Below, piece by piece: positions 48,701 through 62,551 of a DNA stretch of 64,000 nucleotides (its first letter is position 1; each line of letters starts with the position of its first letter). A program made the position numbers and the translations under genes. The notes under the pieces were generated by a model, which worked only from the letters and a program-made list of their open reading frames with translations, made no database searches and was not told the origin of the DNA. The DNA is taken from positions 934,001 to 998,000 of the forward strand of contig OX411559.1 of the NCBI GenBank assembly GCA_948146395.1, in the 5' to 3' direction. Source of the stretch: Fragum whitleyi. Lineage: Eukaryota > Mollusca > Bivalvia > Cardiida > Cardiidae.

Positions 48701-49429
48701 AAATGTCTTTTCTAACGAAAAGTAGAAGACTTGTCGTTATATACGCATTATGATAGTAAGTTGATTTTAAATAATAATAATAATTCTGATGCTGGCAAAT
48801 ACCATGCGAACTACGATAGGCTATAATAGTTATATATTAATTAAGGTATTTATAGTTTTTATAGAACAAACCATTTCTAGTGGTGAAACTGATATATTTA
48901 TTTCGAAATTCAAATCAGTCACCAATTCTTCAATTGGAACTCAAATGTACTTTAAAGAAAGGGGTCACTTTTTTTAGCATTTTTATAAAACATTAAAGCG
49001 CAATCTCGAAACGCAAAATAATAACTCTCGATCTTTTGTGACTATCTCTTGCAAAAATTTGATTTGCAGAATGATTGTGCCGTGATGTGACCGATTTCTT
49101 CAAAGTAAAACATCCTGAAACTATTTTTCAAATTGATTAACTAAAGTCGATATGTAACAATTCAAATCAAGGAAGATAGTAATCCACAATGCATTATTAT
49201 CAAACTCGGAAATAACAGCCATTTCGGCCACATTCAAATCCCCATTTGGTCGTTAACAACCCTAAATAAGCAATCGTCTAATTATTTAGTTATATTTTTA
49301 ACAAATAAGTCGTAAAAACTATTACGAATATTTTATAGAAATGTGTTTGAAAAAAATCTAACGATGTTGTGACTATCACTGACTCTTTGACATAAATGCA
49401 AAACTCAAAAATGGATATTTCTTTCTAAC
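45738..49429. other. Candidate intron, no recognised feature
   Basis: About 3.7 kb of AT-rich DNA without copies of the repeat families seen elsewhere. Confidence 0.4.
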
Positions 49430-49437
49430 AGAAAACG

Positions 49438-49506
49438 GGTGTTGCTAAAAGACTTAAAACTAATAATATATATATATACTACTAGAAAATAATTTAGCAA
49501 CACCAG
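49438..49506. repeat. Short inverted repeat around an AT run
   Basis: GGTGTTGCTAAA at the left pairs with TTTAGCAACACC at the right across about 45 bases containing ATATATATATAT. It could be a very small MITE or a hairpin. Confidence 0.6.
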
Positions 49507-49829
49507 AGATATTCTAAAGCACCCATAGACTCATTGTTTCCCCTTTGGAGCATGAATGGTACTTCCTTTGACGCATAGCAAGGTTGAAAGAACCACTTGT
49601 ACAGGTGTACTCAAAGTTAAAAGTTGCTATTTGCAGAGCGAAACGCAACATTTTCGCATTGCTGCCTAATCCATTAGGGGGCTTCACAGGACATAGTCTT
49701 TGAGATAATAAGAACACTTTTTCAGTGACTTTTTATCATTTACAAAAGTATTCAGGCCTAAACAGAAACATTTCAAATATTTCCCATACATAGTATCAAA
49801 TTGCGTAACTTGATATGATAATCGATTAC

Positions 49830-49862
49830 CGCCCTTATCAGCTATGGGAATGCTTATCTGTC
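49830..49862 (-). CDS. Tentative 33-nt cassette exon of the Shaw channel tail
   Basis: On the minus strand, acceptor TGTGTTTTCTATGTTTACAAAG precedes 33 bases open in phase 1 and ending at donor AAGGGCG/GTAATCG. The product is GQISIPIADKGG. It is the candidate nearest the channel core. The donor is moderate and other acceptors are possible, so this is the weakest exon of the series. Confidence 0.3.
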
Positions 49863-49967
49863 CTTTGTAAACATAGAAAACACACAATGGTCTATTTTTT
49901 CTGAATTCAAAATTTATTTTGGCTGCGAAATTTAGTTCTAGATGTAAATTGTTTTGTGTACAATTAT

Positions 49968-50048
49968 CATTTTTTATGTTCGAAAAAAGAAAATGTTCTA
50001 CTATATTATTTTTTATGTTCGAAAAAAGAAAATGTTCTACTATATTGT
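49968..50048. repeat. Two-copy 39-40-bp tandem repeat
   Basis: TTTTTTATGTTCGAAAAAAG then AAAATGTTCTACTATATT occurs twice in a row. Confidence 0.85.
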
Positions 50049-53000
50049 TTGATTCTACTTACGTAATAATATTGTTTTCTATTTATATACTCTACGCAAT
50101 GAGATAGTTATGCAAATAATAATCTACCTGTAGATATATTAACACTTTTCTAAAATAGTACTTTAGATATTATATGACAAAGATAATAATATTAGCACTT
50201 TCTACAGGGAATTTCGATTACACTTGGACAAACTTACTCTATATAAAGAAGCCCTGCAGAAAGCGAACAACACTAATAGCGCGCATATTTAAGGTTGTAT
50301 AACGCTTGAATTTGCTGTCGTCAACTACATGCGAATATTATTACAATAAAACATGAGCCAAGAGTCATTTAATTCGATTCAATGATAATATAAGAGCAAG
50401 GGGAACCTGGGTGACTTGTTTGCTCAACCGGCATAAGTAAATTATTTTCCCATTAAACACCTACAAGAATAGGGGAATAGGCATTCATAGTATAATTTTC
50501 ACTATGTAATTACCATATACATATTCCCCAAATATGGAAAAGACCGAATTTTCGTCTAATTCATATGATTTTAATAGTATGAGAAAGGGTCATCGAAAAA
50601 TTATTCTTGTGGAAATAGCCTGTAAATAATATTTACTTCCTATAAAAGTTTATCTTATGCAGTATAAAATGCCCATATAAAAATCCGTTTTTCAACCGGT
50701 TTAGTCTTTCGAAAAGAATCTGATAGGTACCATCAGATGATCGTGTATGCAAAGTTCCGTGAAATGAATTGATTTCTGAGTGGATATCTTTTTATGTAAA
50801 ATGCAAATGGATTGCCGAATGAAAATGGAAAGCCATGCACAAAACCCGTTGCTCTCTGCTAGTTGAGTTTAAACTGTTCATCCAATTTCTAGAATGCTTC
50901 ACTATAAAACTGTTAATTTCATTTTTGTAAGAACTTGTCTAACAACCTAAATGATTAAATAACGAAACCATGTTTTATTGTAATATTTCAGTCAAACTTA
51001 CTACAAAATGGTAACATTTCCTGTATTGCTCCACCCATTGCTATTTATAGAAATTGTGAAATAGGTATCATGGTCAATATATTTCTTGTGAAGAATATTT
51101 CTTGTGAATATAAAATAAACCCATTCTGGGATATTCTTTACATGTATAGCTAGAAATTATTGACATGACTTGGTATTAATGTAATGAAATATTCAAAGAT
51201 GAAAACATATATAATCGGGAATGGTGGCAAGCCTTCGAAAAACATCGTAAATCCGCGGAAAGTTTTTGTTTTTGAATATTCTTTCTATAACGTAAAAGTA
51301 CCCACGGACAACAGTCAACGTACTGGTCGAGAGGTCTGTTCCGCTAGCTTTTGATACAACCAAAGGATCTTGAATCAAGTCGGCAATTATTTGTCTTTTT
51401 TATGATAACCCTTTTTGACTGATAAAATCCAATGATTTTGAACATGTTTTTCTTATGCTTCAATACAAAGAGTTGTTTTCACACATCAATGTTCTTAGCT
51501 TTAATATGGAAGCTATTATAGTCAAACCGCGGCAAGATATGGTATAGCCAAGATTAGGGATGTGCTGAACTGAAATGTAAATATCGTGAAAAACGGTTCT
51601 TAATTACAAATGCAATCACATGTATTCTGATAAAGTAAAGAGACTCATCACAACAACAATTTTTTTCTCCCTATCGATATCCATAAGATTTTGCCGTTAT
51701 AATTTTAGTTTCTACATGATGATGTCGGTTTGGAAAACATGCTATTTTAACGCCTGGACACATGGCGTTTGCCTGTGTAAAGGCAAAGGAAGATAAAATG
51801 CCAGTAATTTTGCTTTTCTTTGGTCTTACAGTATAGTCAGAGAACGAGACAACAAAAATTTCATTGCTCCTACTTTGTCTATGTTAAACTTGTCTAAAGT
51901 ATATTTATAAGCATTCAAATAGCTCGGTTTACCTATAGTATTCGTTAAATGGTCTAACTTGCAAAACAATTCGTTTATAACGCGTCCGAAAGCCTTTTGA
52001 GAATGGAATGATATTCAACTTCATTCAAAGGGAAAATCCAATTGAAAACTCGAAACAAAAGAAAAATATTTACACGTTTACTGTGACTCGAACCACTTCA
52101 GTTGACTTGTAAACACTTTTCACACGCAGTGACAAGCGCATACTGAACACGGTGTCGACCGATAGGTATATATTATTAAACTTGATTCAGGGAATTAAAA
52201 GAGGACTAACATATATACCAAATGACAATCAGACAAGCATGTAATGTATGCTAATAGAGGTTACGGTCAGTCATGTCAATACTTTCAAGCAACACATTGT
52301 TTAAATTGGTTAACTGCATAACAGATGAGACACATAGACAAGTTATCTATGATTATAGTGAAGCACGACGTGCCAATACACTGTTTCAATTATGTAAATA
52401 TAATGTCATGATAATGAATTTCCTACTATGACAATTTGTAAATTTCTTATGCTATGTGTTCATTGTTTATCTTGGAAGTATGAAAATACTTAAAATATAT
52501 GCACTTCAACTTTTTGAGTTTGACTTTTTGCACGGTAGAAGGGCTTTTCTGTGCACGACGCCGTTGTTTGAATCGGAGGAGATGACGCTGGAACAAACTT
52601 TTGCACATATTTTATTTCCGACTTAATATCTGATGTAAATCGAAAAGAATAGAAAAAGACAGACTTGAATATCATTACAGCAAGACAGTTGTCTAATTTT
52701 GTTAAAAAGTGATATCGATGACGATTAGTTCAGACTATTGACAACTTATAAATTACACATGAGAATTTTGAGTCTCAAAAGTAGAATTTAGCTTAAACTT
52801 AAAACCGTAAGTGGAACTACACTGCAATTGTTTTATTATATCATGGATAGACATTTACATTTTAAATTTAAAGATATTTCGATCATTTTCACAGCATTTT
52901 TTTATTCTATTTTTTTCTTTTTTTTTTATTTGATTATTTCTTTTTTTTTTTTTTTTTTGTAAATATAATCCCTTTTACATTACATTTCAGAATATCTCAT

Positions 53001-53420
53001 CTTACTTTCAATAAACAAGCTTCGAAATATTTTTTGTATCACTTAATGTCATACCATTTGTGCAGTCGATCAAAAATAATAGCGTTCCTGTTTACCCTTT
53101 TACCATTTTACCCTTCTTATTTCATTTTTTCTTATAGTGATAACAAAATAATCAAAAAAGTTAAGTTAGGAGAAAGGGAAACGCTATATAAACATATGTC
53201 TATTGTTTGTCAATAATAAAAAAACAATCCCTTTTTAGTAAAACTTCTAGTTTAAAAAATTCTTTTCAAAACCAGTCCTTATCTTGCCATTGAAACAAAC
53301 AGAATCTAAGTATTGACTGTTTAAAGTTAAATTAACATTTTAGAAAAAATATGTTCAAAGCAATCAACAATGAATTTCTCTAGAAATTATCCTATATTTA
53401 ACTATAGCATATAATTATAC
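50049..53420. other. Intron downstream of the channel core exon
   Basis: AT-rich, with a long poly-T tract at about 52918-52960. No repeat family copy seen. If the donor at 53420 is not used, reading continues IIICYS to TAA at 53398. Confidence 0.5.
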
Positions 53421-54336
53421 CTGTTCTGCCCATTTTGACATCTAACGCTCCTGGGTGGGGATGTTTCACAGCGTTCATTCGTCTATTCTGGGGAACGCCC
53501 CCTCCGGGTGCACCTCCTGTTTTGGGACCTTTAGGGCCTCTAGGGGCCTCGACTGGTAAAACTCTTCTACGCTTTTTGGGTAATTTGGATCTTGCTTGGG
53601 TGTGGGAATAGAAAAGGGCGAAGTTGCTCACAATGACCGGTACGGGGAGTGCAATGGTCAACACGCCTGCCAGGGCACACAGTGCTCCCACAAACATGCC
53701 GACATAGGTTTTAGGGGCCATGTCCCCGTATCCGACTGTAGTCATGGTAACGATAGCCCACCAGAGCCCTACCGGAATACTGGTAAAATCGTTTGTTGGG
53801 TTATATTGGATCTTCTCCGCATAGTATATCAGGGCCGCAAACACCACAATACCGAGCACTAAGAAAAATATAAGGAGTATAAGTTCCTTAGCACTTGCTT
53901 TGAACGTATGAATAAGAATCTTCAGTCCGGCGGAATGCCGTGTGAGCTTGTATAGTCTCATTATACGAATTATACTGAAAAATTCTAAAATGTCACTCTC
54001 CTGTTTCAATTTGGTTAAAAGGAAGTCCAGATAAAAGGACAGGGTAGCAATTATGTCTATTATATTTACAGGCGCTTTTAGAAAGTCTAGTTTTAAAGGT
54101 GCTACCACAAACCTAATTATAATTTCAAATGTGAACCACGCGTTACTCGCACATTCTATATAGAAGAAGATTTCATGGGGATCTGTACGTTGTTTATCCA
54201 ATCGCCACGTGATGTTGCCATCGGAGTTATTTGACGTTGAATTCCGTAACACAGGTACGCGCATCTCCGGGTGAGTCTTTAAACAAAACGACAGAATTGA
54301 AACGACGATAAAAAACACAGATACCACGGCAATTAT
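53421..54336 (-). CDS. Shaw: Shaw-type (Kv3/KCNC) voltage-gated K+ channel, transmembrane core exon
   Basis: This 916-bp exon encodes 305 residues of a plasma-membrane potassium channel subunit, which would form tetramers that repolarise excitable cells. The acceptor is TTCTCTCTTTCAG; the donor is AGAACAG/GTATAATT, leaving one base (phase 1). Visible parts: S1 (1-19), [12 protein letters not shown], an S1-S2 loop with NST, NNS and NIT glycosylation sites (32-43), S2 (56-78), S3 (90-107), S4 ([16 protein letters not shown], 119-134), S5 (151-172), the filter TMTTVGYGD (197-205), and S6 with PVPV (231-234). [13 protein letters not shown], typical of Kv3, follows S6. The S4 has Glu and Ser where vertebrate Kv3 has its two outermost Arg, as in Drosophila Shaw. 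The T1 domain is absent and must be on an upstream exon outside the window. Confidence 0.95.
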
Positions 54337-55580
54337 CTGAAAGAGAGAAGAAATAGAGATTATTGGATCGGTGGTCATGTATTACAGAATGTATTAAACA
54401 ATTTATCTTAAACAGATTGAAACGAGAAAAATAGATTTAGTACGCAATGGATATCTTTTTATAATATGACCTTAGATTTGATATATCTTAAGTCGATACG
54501 CCTAATTTATCTTGTTGCTTTGAATTATTTGAGAAAACAAATGCATGCGTAACTATATTTATGAAATACGTCTTTGACACATAATTTAAAAAGGCCTTTC
54601 CATGAGTTTCAGGCTGAATTGCTAATTGATTACACTTGCTGTAGAATAATATCGCTAAAGTCTTACCAAACTATCGCTTCGTAGGTCATATTATAAGAAG
54701 GGTTTTAAATATAATTACAAAGGACATTATTATAGCAAATTATGCATGCTTTTATTAAATATTATTTTATGCATTTGGTAAAAAGAGTCAATTTTCGGTT
54801 CATTCCGTTATTTACAAGTAATAAGTATGCAAGAGAAATTCTAACAACATGCATTAAATCTCTTGGATATGTTTACAAGTCTGAATAAGATGCATACAGT
54901 TATGCCGGGCGACTATGATAAAATAATATAGATTTTTCAGAAAAGTTGTATATAACGAATATTTGCATATAATTATTAAAACGATTTCAGATATACAATA
55001 ATGATATAACATCTGATCGATCTAGATAGCCCTTTTTAGGGGTTTGCTCTCCCTCATACATCTGAGCTTATACAAATAAACATGTACACAATTACACATT
55101 ATGCTTCAGTCTAAGTTACAACACACGCGTGCCGTCAAATAAATAAGTCATATAAAGCTAAGCAAACATGTTCACAGAGGCCTAAGGTTTACAAAAAAGA
55201 CCCGTCATGCGCAAAGTGATAACTTTGGCAATGCGAACTGACCATGGTTTACAAGTGTCGTAAATAAACATGTTTTCTGAATCTAAAATGAGGATTCTGT
55301 TGTCCTACATTATTATATCAGTAATCCGCATTCTGATTAATTACTACTTAATCCGATGTTGTTGTTTTTTCATTTTTTATAATTATTATTATTATTCATG
55401 TTACAGAAATTCCAGGGGGTTGGCATTGTGCGTAACGGGTCAACTATAGAGCTACAACAATGGTGAACACATTTACATCTACTCTAACAGAGACCTATTT
55501 AGATGTTGTGGTAAAAAAAAGTGAAACTTAAGGTATATCTATTATTTTCTATATATTCTTGTTCAATAGTTAAAGAACGT
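54337..55580. other. Intron upstream of the channel core exon
   Basis: AT-rich intronic sequence. No T1-domain exon is visible from here to 64000 on the minus strand. Confidence 0.5.
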
Positions 55581-56036
55581 TTAGTTAGTTACATCGTAAA
55601 ATTGACAAGGTAAATGATTTTGGAATGGTTTAAGAATGAAATTGAATGAGTGTGTGGAGCGAGTTTTGACTGAATTTAATGGGAGGTAATCCAATATTGC
55701 AAATTTTGTTCTGGATGAACGAAATTGGCGACATTGATTACCTCCCTGTAATAAAATATGCATACAAGTTCTATAGATAGCCTTCTTTTTCTTCAAGGAC
55801 CTATGGGACACTTAAAATTTGAATTATGTCAGTGAAATCGCGATTTCTCTCTATTCATTTTTTTAATTGCGTTTTAGATTCTTTATTTTTCAATTGGTTT
55901 GAGCGTTTTGAGCGATTTGATTGAGTGTTTGGAATGAATGAATGAATGAATGAATGAATGGGGCGCGGCGCTGAGTGAGCAATTTAGAATGGTTTCGATT
56001 GAGGCAAATGTCAATTTCACGATGTAACTAATTGTA
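55581..56036. mobile_element. Family A MITE, full-length
   Basis: Left end TTAGTTAGTTACATCGTAAA and right end TGTCAATTTCACGATGTAAC then TAATTGTA. The palindrome is at about 55680-55748, and a (GAAT)n expansion lies at about 55934-55960. Confidence 0.85.
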
Positions 56037-56093
56037 CGTCCCCAAACAGTTTTAAGACGCATACGAGAATTCAATACTGGGTCTTTTTATAAA

Positions 56094-56357
56094 ATGGCGA
56101 CTACAGATGACGTCAACAGACCATGGCTAAATGTTGTTGTACCAAAGGCGTCGGATATTCTATTCCAGAAGAAATTAGCGATACACCCCCTTCCTTCCAT
56201 TATTCGAGATGTTGGGGTATCTAAGCCGAGGTTCGAACAAGTATTATTCGCGATTGCCTGTGCAATGTATTTTATATATGATTTTGGAATACATATACTT
56301 CAAGATCCAAGGTTATTTTTTGTGCCTTCGATAAAGATAAACGTATGGACGAGTTAA
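56094..56357 (+). CDS. Unrecognised 87-codon ORF
   Basis: The frame starts with AAAATGG, a good initiation context, and begins MATTDDVNRPWLNVVVPKA. Its first half has balanced codon use, while the second half (AIACAMYFIYDFGIHIL) is more hydrophobic. It lies inside the channel's large upstream intron, between two family A copies, on the opposite strand. I recognise no domain; it may be a fragment of a repeat or chance. Confidence 0.2.
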   Translation: MATTDDVNRPWLNVVVPKASDILFQKKLAIHPLPSIIRDVGVSKPRFEQVLFAIACAMYFIYDFGIHILQDPRLFFVPSIKINVWTS

Positions 56358-56799
56358 CATTTAGCGAGTAATATCATGACACGCACTTTTCCAACATTTT
56401 TAGTACTTTGAAATAGATTTGTTCTTTATTTCTTTATTATACAATAACTAAGCAATATGCATGTTTTTGCGTTTTCGACCAGGCGCGAATTTCAGAGAAA
56501 ATAAAACGCCCGCTTATAATAACAGTAAACATGAGCAAAATGTTTCGCCATATAGTATAGAACTGTAAGTTTGGCAGCAACATTTGGGAGGGGTAGTCAC
56601 TAATCTTCAAATAAAATTAAAACACGCGTTTTAATCTACTTGGCATAACTTCAAATGGTACATCAAAATTAAATTTAAATGGGTTTTAGAAAATGATCTC
56701 TCATCTGATACATTCCACTACGCATCGGTAAAGTGGTTTTGTATGCAATGGACTTATAAGTATAGATGCCAGTCCTTGATCATGATCAATTATTCTCGG

Positions 56800-57228
56800 T
56801 ACAGTTAAAAACATCGTGAAATTAACTCTCATTCCGATCAAAATCACTCTCAAACAATCACTCAAGTCAATCATTCCAAACACTCACTCAAATCGATCAA
56901 AACGCTCCGAAATTATTTGAATACATTTCGAAATCGATCAAGACGATCAACATTTTATTCAAATCTATCAAATTATTCTGCGAGTTTATTGACTGATGTG
57001 GATTTTAGAATGTCTGATTGGTCCACGCAGACATACAAACAGAAAAGTACGTAAAATTTACTCAAGAAATGTAAATAATATCGCTATTTTTTTCACCTTG
57101 AATAAAATTAGCAATAATGGATTACTTACTTTAATTTCACTTACAACTCGCTCCACACACATTCATTTTCATTCCAAAATCATTCCAAAATCATTCATCT
57201 TGTCAATTTCGCTATGTTACTAACTGTA
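56800..57228. mobile_element. Family A MITE, full-length
   Basis: TACAGTTAAAAACATCGTGA at the left and TGTCAATTTCGCTATGTTAC then TAACTGTA at the right. The palindrome is eroded on one side. Confidence 0.8.
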
Positions 57229-57328
57229 CTTTTAAGAAAAAGGATAATAGTTTCATTTCGATTCAATTTGTCCGTGTGTCCTTTTGATCACCAATAGATT
57301 TGCAGAGTTATGGTCGCAACGTATGTTT

Positions 57329-57600
57329 TATGCCCTCGCATCGATAGATCGGGGGCATAGCGTTCTCGTTTTTTTTCTGTTCGTCTATTTATCTGTTTTT
57401 CTGTTAAGCCCTTTGCCCGCAAAAACCCGTTCACATTTTGCGATACATTTTGTTTGGATAGTGGTAGTTAAAATTTCTCCTATCTTTTGCTTATAACTTG
57501 TCTTTGATGCTGGTGCAAACGTCATTGTCATCGGTCAAGGACAAAGTATTTTCTCAAGGTCAAATATGTGGAAATTTTAGACATCATATTGAATATAAAA
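57329..57600. repeat. Repeat fragment with GCCCTCG...CGGGGGCA palindrome
   Basis: Begins ATGCCCTCGCATCGATAGAT then CGGGGGCAT, a small palindrome like the starts of the Pearl/HINE-like elements, followed by a stretch with GGTCAAGGACAAAG and CTCAAGGTCAAATATG. It probably belongs to another member of that repeat class. Confidence 0.4.
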
Positions 57601-57660
57601 TTGCCTTCGATTAAGTTGTGTTTTGATTACTGTATTGTGTCAAACTACTGCAACTGGAAA

Positions 57661-59345
<1,685 letters not shown>

Positions 59346-60255
59346 GACAGAGGGGGGGGGGGGGGGGGGCATTGCTTTTTTAAAGTCACATCTTATTGGT
59401 TAAATTCGTTTGTGTGCAGGTTTATAAGGCCCCACCATGCCAAAAGCAAATTTGGTAAAGACATATCTTAATAAACTATACTAGATTGATTTTACATTTT
59501 AACCTATTCTTTAGCGATTTTGAAACATATGTGTCGGTTTGAATGTTAAAATGGCAAAAGTATACATTAAAGAACTGCAATGACGCAAATAAATAAAAAG
59601 TAATTACATCATTAACTTTCCGCCAGCAATCTAAATGGAGTTGACTCAGAAGAGTTATTTCTCACCGGTTCCATAACCTTCAAACGTATTCAAGCATGTT
59701 TCCATTAAATATATTCAGATTACAAAAACATGGTTGAAGACGTTTTTAGGTAGTCCGGTCCTAATGATAAACATTAAAACTAGCAAGACCCTTGTTTTGG
59801 GGGGATTTTTAAATTTTAATTTAGTTTGCTTACGGAAGTTTTTGACGTAACAATTTCGAATTTGATTACGTCATTGTTGTTCTTAAATGACGTAAGGAGG
59901 AATATGCGACACGGATCTGCACATCTGTACCTGGAAATGAAAATAAACTTGACTTTTCTACACAAAAATGACAGTACATACGTTACAATAAGATTATTTA
60001 CATAGTAAATGAAAAAGGCGGACATAAACATATATGGAATGTGGAAGCGCTTCACATCTAGAATATGAAAGAGAAAAAGAATACGATGAAAGCGATATGT
60101 GTGGGGCAAAATAACAAGTTCATTACTAGAAACAGCGGACATGAAGACCAAAAAGTGGAAAAATATCACATCTAAAATATTACGTTGTTTAAGTCTATCT
60201 TGGACAGGACCTTTCGCCACTCGTTATAATTGCTGATCATACTAATATTCTTAAT
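59346..60255. other. No recognised feature
   Basis: Starts with a poly-G run (59352-59370). A 134-codon minus-strand frame (59816-60220) has no recognisable domain or repeat match. Confidence 0.35.
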
Positions 60256-60481
60256 TACAGATAGCAACATAGTAAAATTGACATTCCCCTATACCAAGAC
60301 CATTTCATTCTAAATCGTACGTGCAACGCTCCATTTATTCATTCTAAATACTCTATCAAACCAGAGACACTCCAAATTGCTCAAATACGATCGTGCTTTC
60401 ATTCAAATCGACAAAATATTTCCACGATTTTATTTGTTTTAAACCACGTGAAGCCAAACAAAAACGATGTTGTGAACTGTA
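60256..60481. mobile_element. Family A MITE, short internally deleted copy
   Basis: TACAGATAGCAACATAGTAA at the left, then CAACGCTCCATTTATTCATT, and AACGATGTTGTGAACTGTA at the right. The central palindrome and one arm are missing, leaving about 225 bp. Confidence 0.65.
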
Positions 60482-60513
60482 ATTGAGTAAATTTAGCAGT
60501 CATTAAATCTCAA

Positions 60514-60666
60514 ATGTCATTGAGTGGCGAAAAGTTTCGTTTATCAAACATTTATGAACTGTGGACGAGAGAGAAAAATAAAACTACTGATGATCTAGAT
60601 GTTCACTATGACGTCACCACGAATAAGACAAATACAGTACTGAAACCGTTGGGAGCAGTGGCTTAA
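60514..60666 (+). CDS. Unrecognised 50-codon ORF
   Basis: The frame begins MSLSGEKFRLSNIYELWTRE and ends LKPLGAVA at TAA. It is hydrophilic with balanced codons, in contrast to its AT-rich surroundings. No domain is recognised and no promoter or splice evidence is clear. It lies within the channel's upstream intron on the opposite strand. Confidence 0.2.
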   Translation: MSLSGEKFRLSNIYELWTREKNKTTDDLDVHYDVTTNKTNTVLKPLGAVA

Positions 60667-61180
60667 GATATGAAAAAGTATATAACACGTTTACAATTTG
60701 GCCCATTAAATTTCAATTTCCGACTCATACCGTCTTCGAAAAAAGGAGAAACTGTATTCTTAAGAAGGCAAAAGGCTAAAAATAAAAATACCTTGTATCT
60801 GAATTTTTGCTTGAGATCACAATTCTCTAAATACGGAACAAGCGTTGACAAATACAATACATGTATAAAGGCTCGGATTTGATTATTGTGTTATTTTCTA
60901 TACTTTTCTTTTAATTGTATTCAAATTGAATTTGTATTGAGATTTGCACTATGCCGAAAGTCTAATGCAACGCTCACAAGCTTCAGGTTATAAACTTTCT
61001 ACTTGATTTGCATACGGGGTTGTAAAAAATTAACGGAAATATTGGATCGAGACAACTTTTTCGAGAGTTCAAGTGTCAAAAAAGCTATTGACATTTTATT
61101 TTGAATCAGAAAAGGTCGAAATTTTGAAAATATTGGTAAAACGAATAAAAATGGCTCTTTACAATTTGTTCACAAACACT

Positions 61181-61246
61181 TGCGTGCAAAGCGGGTATAA
61201 TTTGAAAACAGTTTTTAACATTTTGTCAGTCTGACCACAGGGCTGG
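61181..61246. repeat. Family D half copy
   Basis: CTTGCGTGCAAAGCGGGTAT then AATTTGAAAACAG and GTCAGTCTGACCACAGGGC match one half of family D. Confidence 0.5.
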
Positions 61247-61593
61247 TTTCTAATTGTGGTCCGGCTGAAAGGAAACAACAGCACGGGCCAGAAAAAAGTT
61301 GGCACAATATTGTAATAGAGCCTTTAAAAGGTACAACTTTGCTATATGGCATACTCCTCATTGAAATGAATCGTTTAAAATAATTTTGCTCCGTAAGGCC
61401 TCAGCACAAACACACTACTTTATCATCTATAAACATCTGATGTCGAACATTTTAACACCCACTTTTGGCTTGTTTAATAAAATCTGATGTCGTATGGAAT
61501 CAATGAATAGAATTCTCAAATCATCCGTCGGCATTTAAGTGCAATGAATACCTTTAGTTCAAATTATTTTTCGTCAATACGCTGGATGAGACA

Positions 61594-62551
61594 TACGAGG
61601 GTGAATCAAAAATTACGTAGACTAGCGTTGCAGAAATTTTGATTTCACAGACTTTGAAGAGAACACTACATTGTTATTAAATTAAGGCAATTTTCTTTTT
61701 GTCGTTTAATTTTGGATGAAATCCAAATAGTTCGTCACCTGTAGCAACCATTCTAAAACATGTAGTCATTTGGTACCGGCGCACGGTAACGACGTCAAAA
61801 TGACGCTGCGGTATTGATAAGTTCCGTCTCGAAAGTCAGCACTTTTCAAAATACTCAACTCAACGATAAACACGATTTCTGCATCACCTATCTACTGGAT
61901 AAGTACTATTTTCATATCGATCTGATCCAAAATGATGATCTTAAATGTGTAATGTGTCTAAACGATTCTGAACTGATGTTGTTCTGTGACAATAACAGAT
62001 TAAACGCCAAGAAGACGTTTTCCATTCTCCGATTGTCATCCTTCAGAAACACTCTCCGTTCATAAACAAACCTTTTAAACCATTTAAAAAGAAGGTATCT
62101 GCTTACATTCGAAGACCTTTTAGCATATTTTATCATTTAAACCTCTCGATTAGGTTTTCCATAGGTCCAGTAGAACTTTATTATTGTCTGGCTGTCTCTG
62201 GCTGCGCCGGTGCCGTCCTTTTGAACTTCAAAAATTGAAGCGAATGGATTATGCTTAAATTTTAAATAGCCTAACTCATAACGTCAACACGTTATTAGGC
62301 GAAGTTTGGAAGTGTTTGGTCCGAATTGAGGGGACAATTACGGATAGTAACACTAGGAAGTAACGTTACAAAATGGGTTGCGCCGGTAGCACCTACCCAG
62401 GTAGACAAGATAATGGATTTTTTACGTCATAGCCATAGCAGACTTGATATTTTGTCATCATTAAATGATTTGAGACGTGTGCAAAATTTCATTGATTTCC
62501 GTCGGGAAAAGTTATAGGAAAAGTCCACGAATTTTTTGATCCACCCTCGTA
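61594..62551 (-). mobile_element. Decayed mariner-like element
   Basis: Inverted ends are TACGAGGGTGAATCAAAAAT and TTTTTTGATCCACCCTCGTA, bounded by TA, and total about 958 bp, somewhat shorter than intact mariners. On the minus strand a fragment (61912-62136) contains LFKWFKRFVYERRVFLKDD, resembling the WFKRFKDGR...DDERSGRP region of mariner transposases. Stops and frameshifts break the rest, and no catalytic DDD motif is readable. It is a relic on the minus strand. Confidence 0.65.

Noticed and set aside
51933..51953. 21-nt phase-1 exon candidate reading DHLTNTIG
   Set aside because: It is AT-rich like its surroundings and has a weak acceptor tract.
53596..53862. 88-codon plus-strand ORF
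   Set aside because: It is the antisense shadow of the channel core exon.
59816..60220. 134-codon minus-strand ORF
   Set aside because: No domain, no homologous copy and no splice context; Phe/Ile-rich composition is what AT-rich DNA gives by chance.
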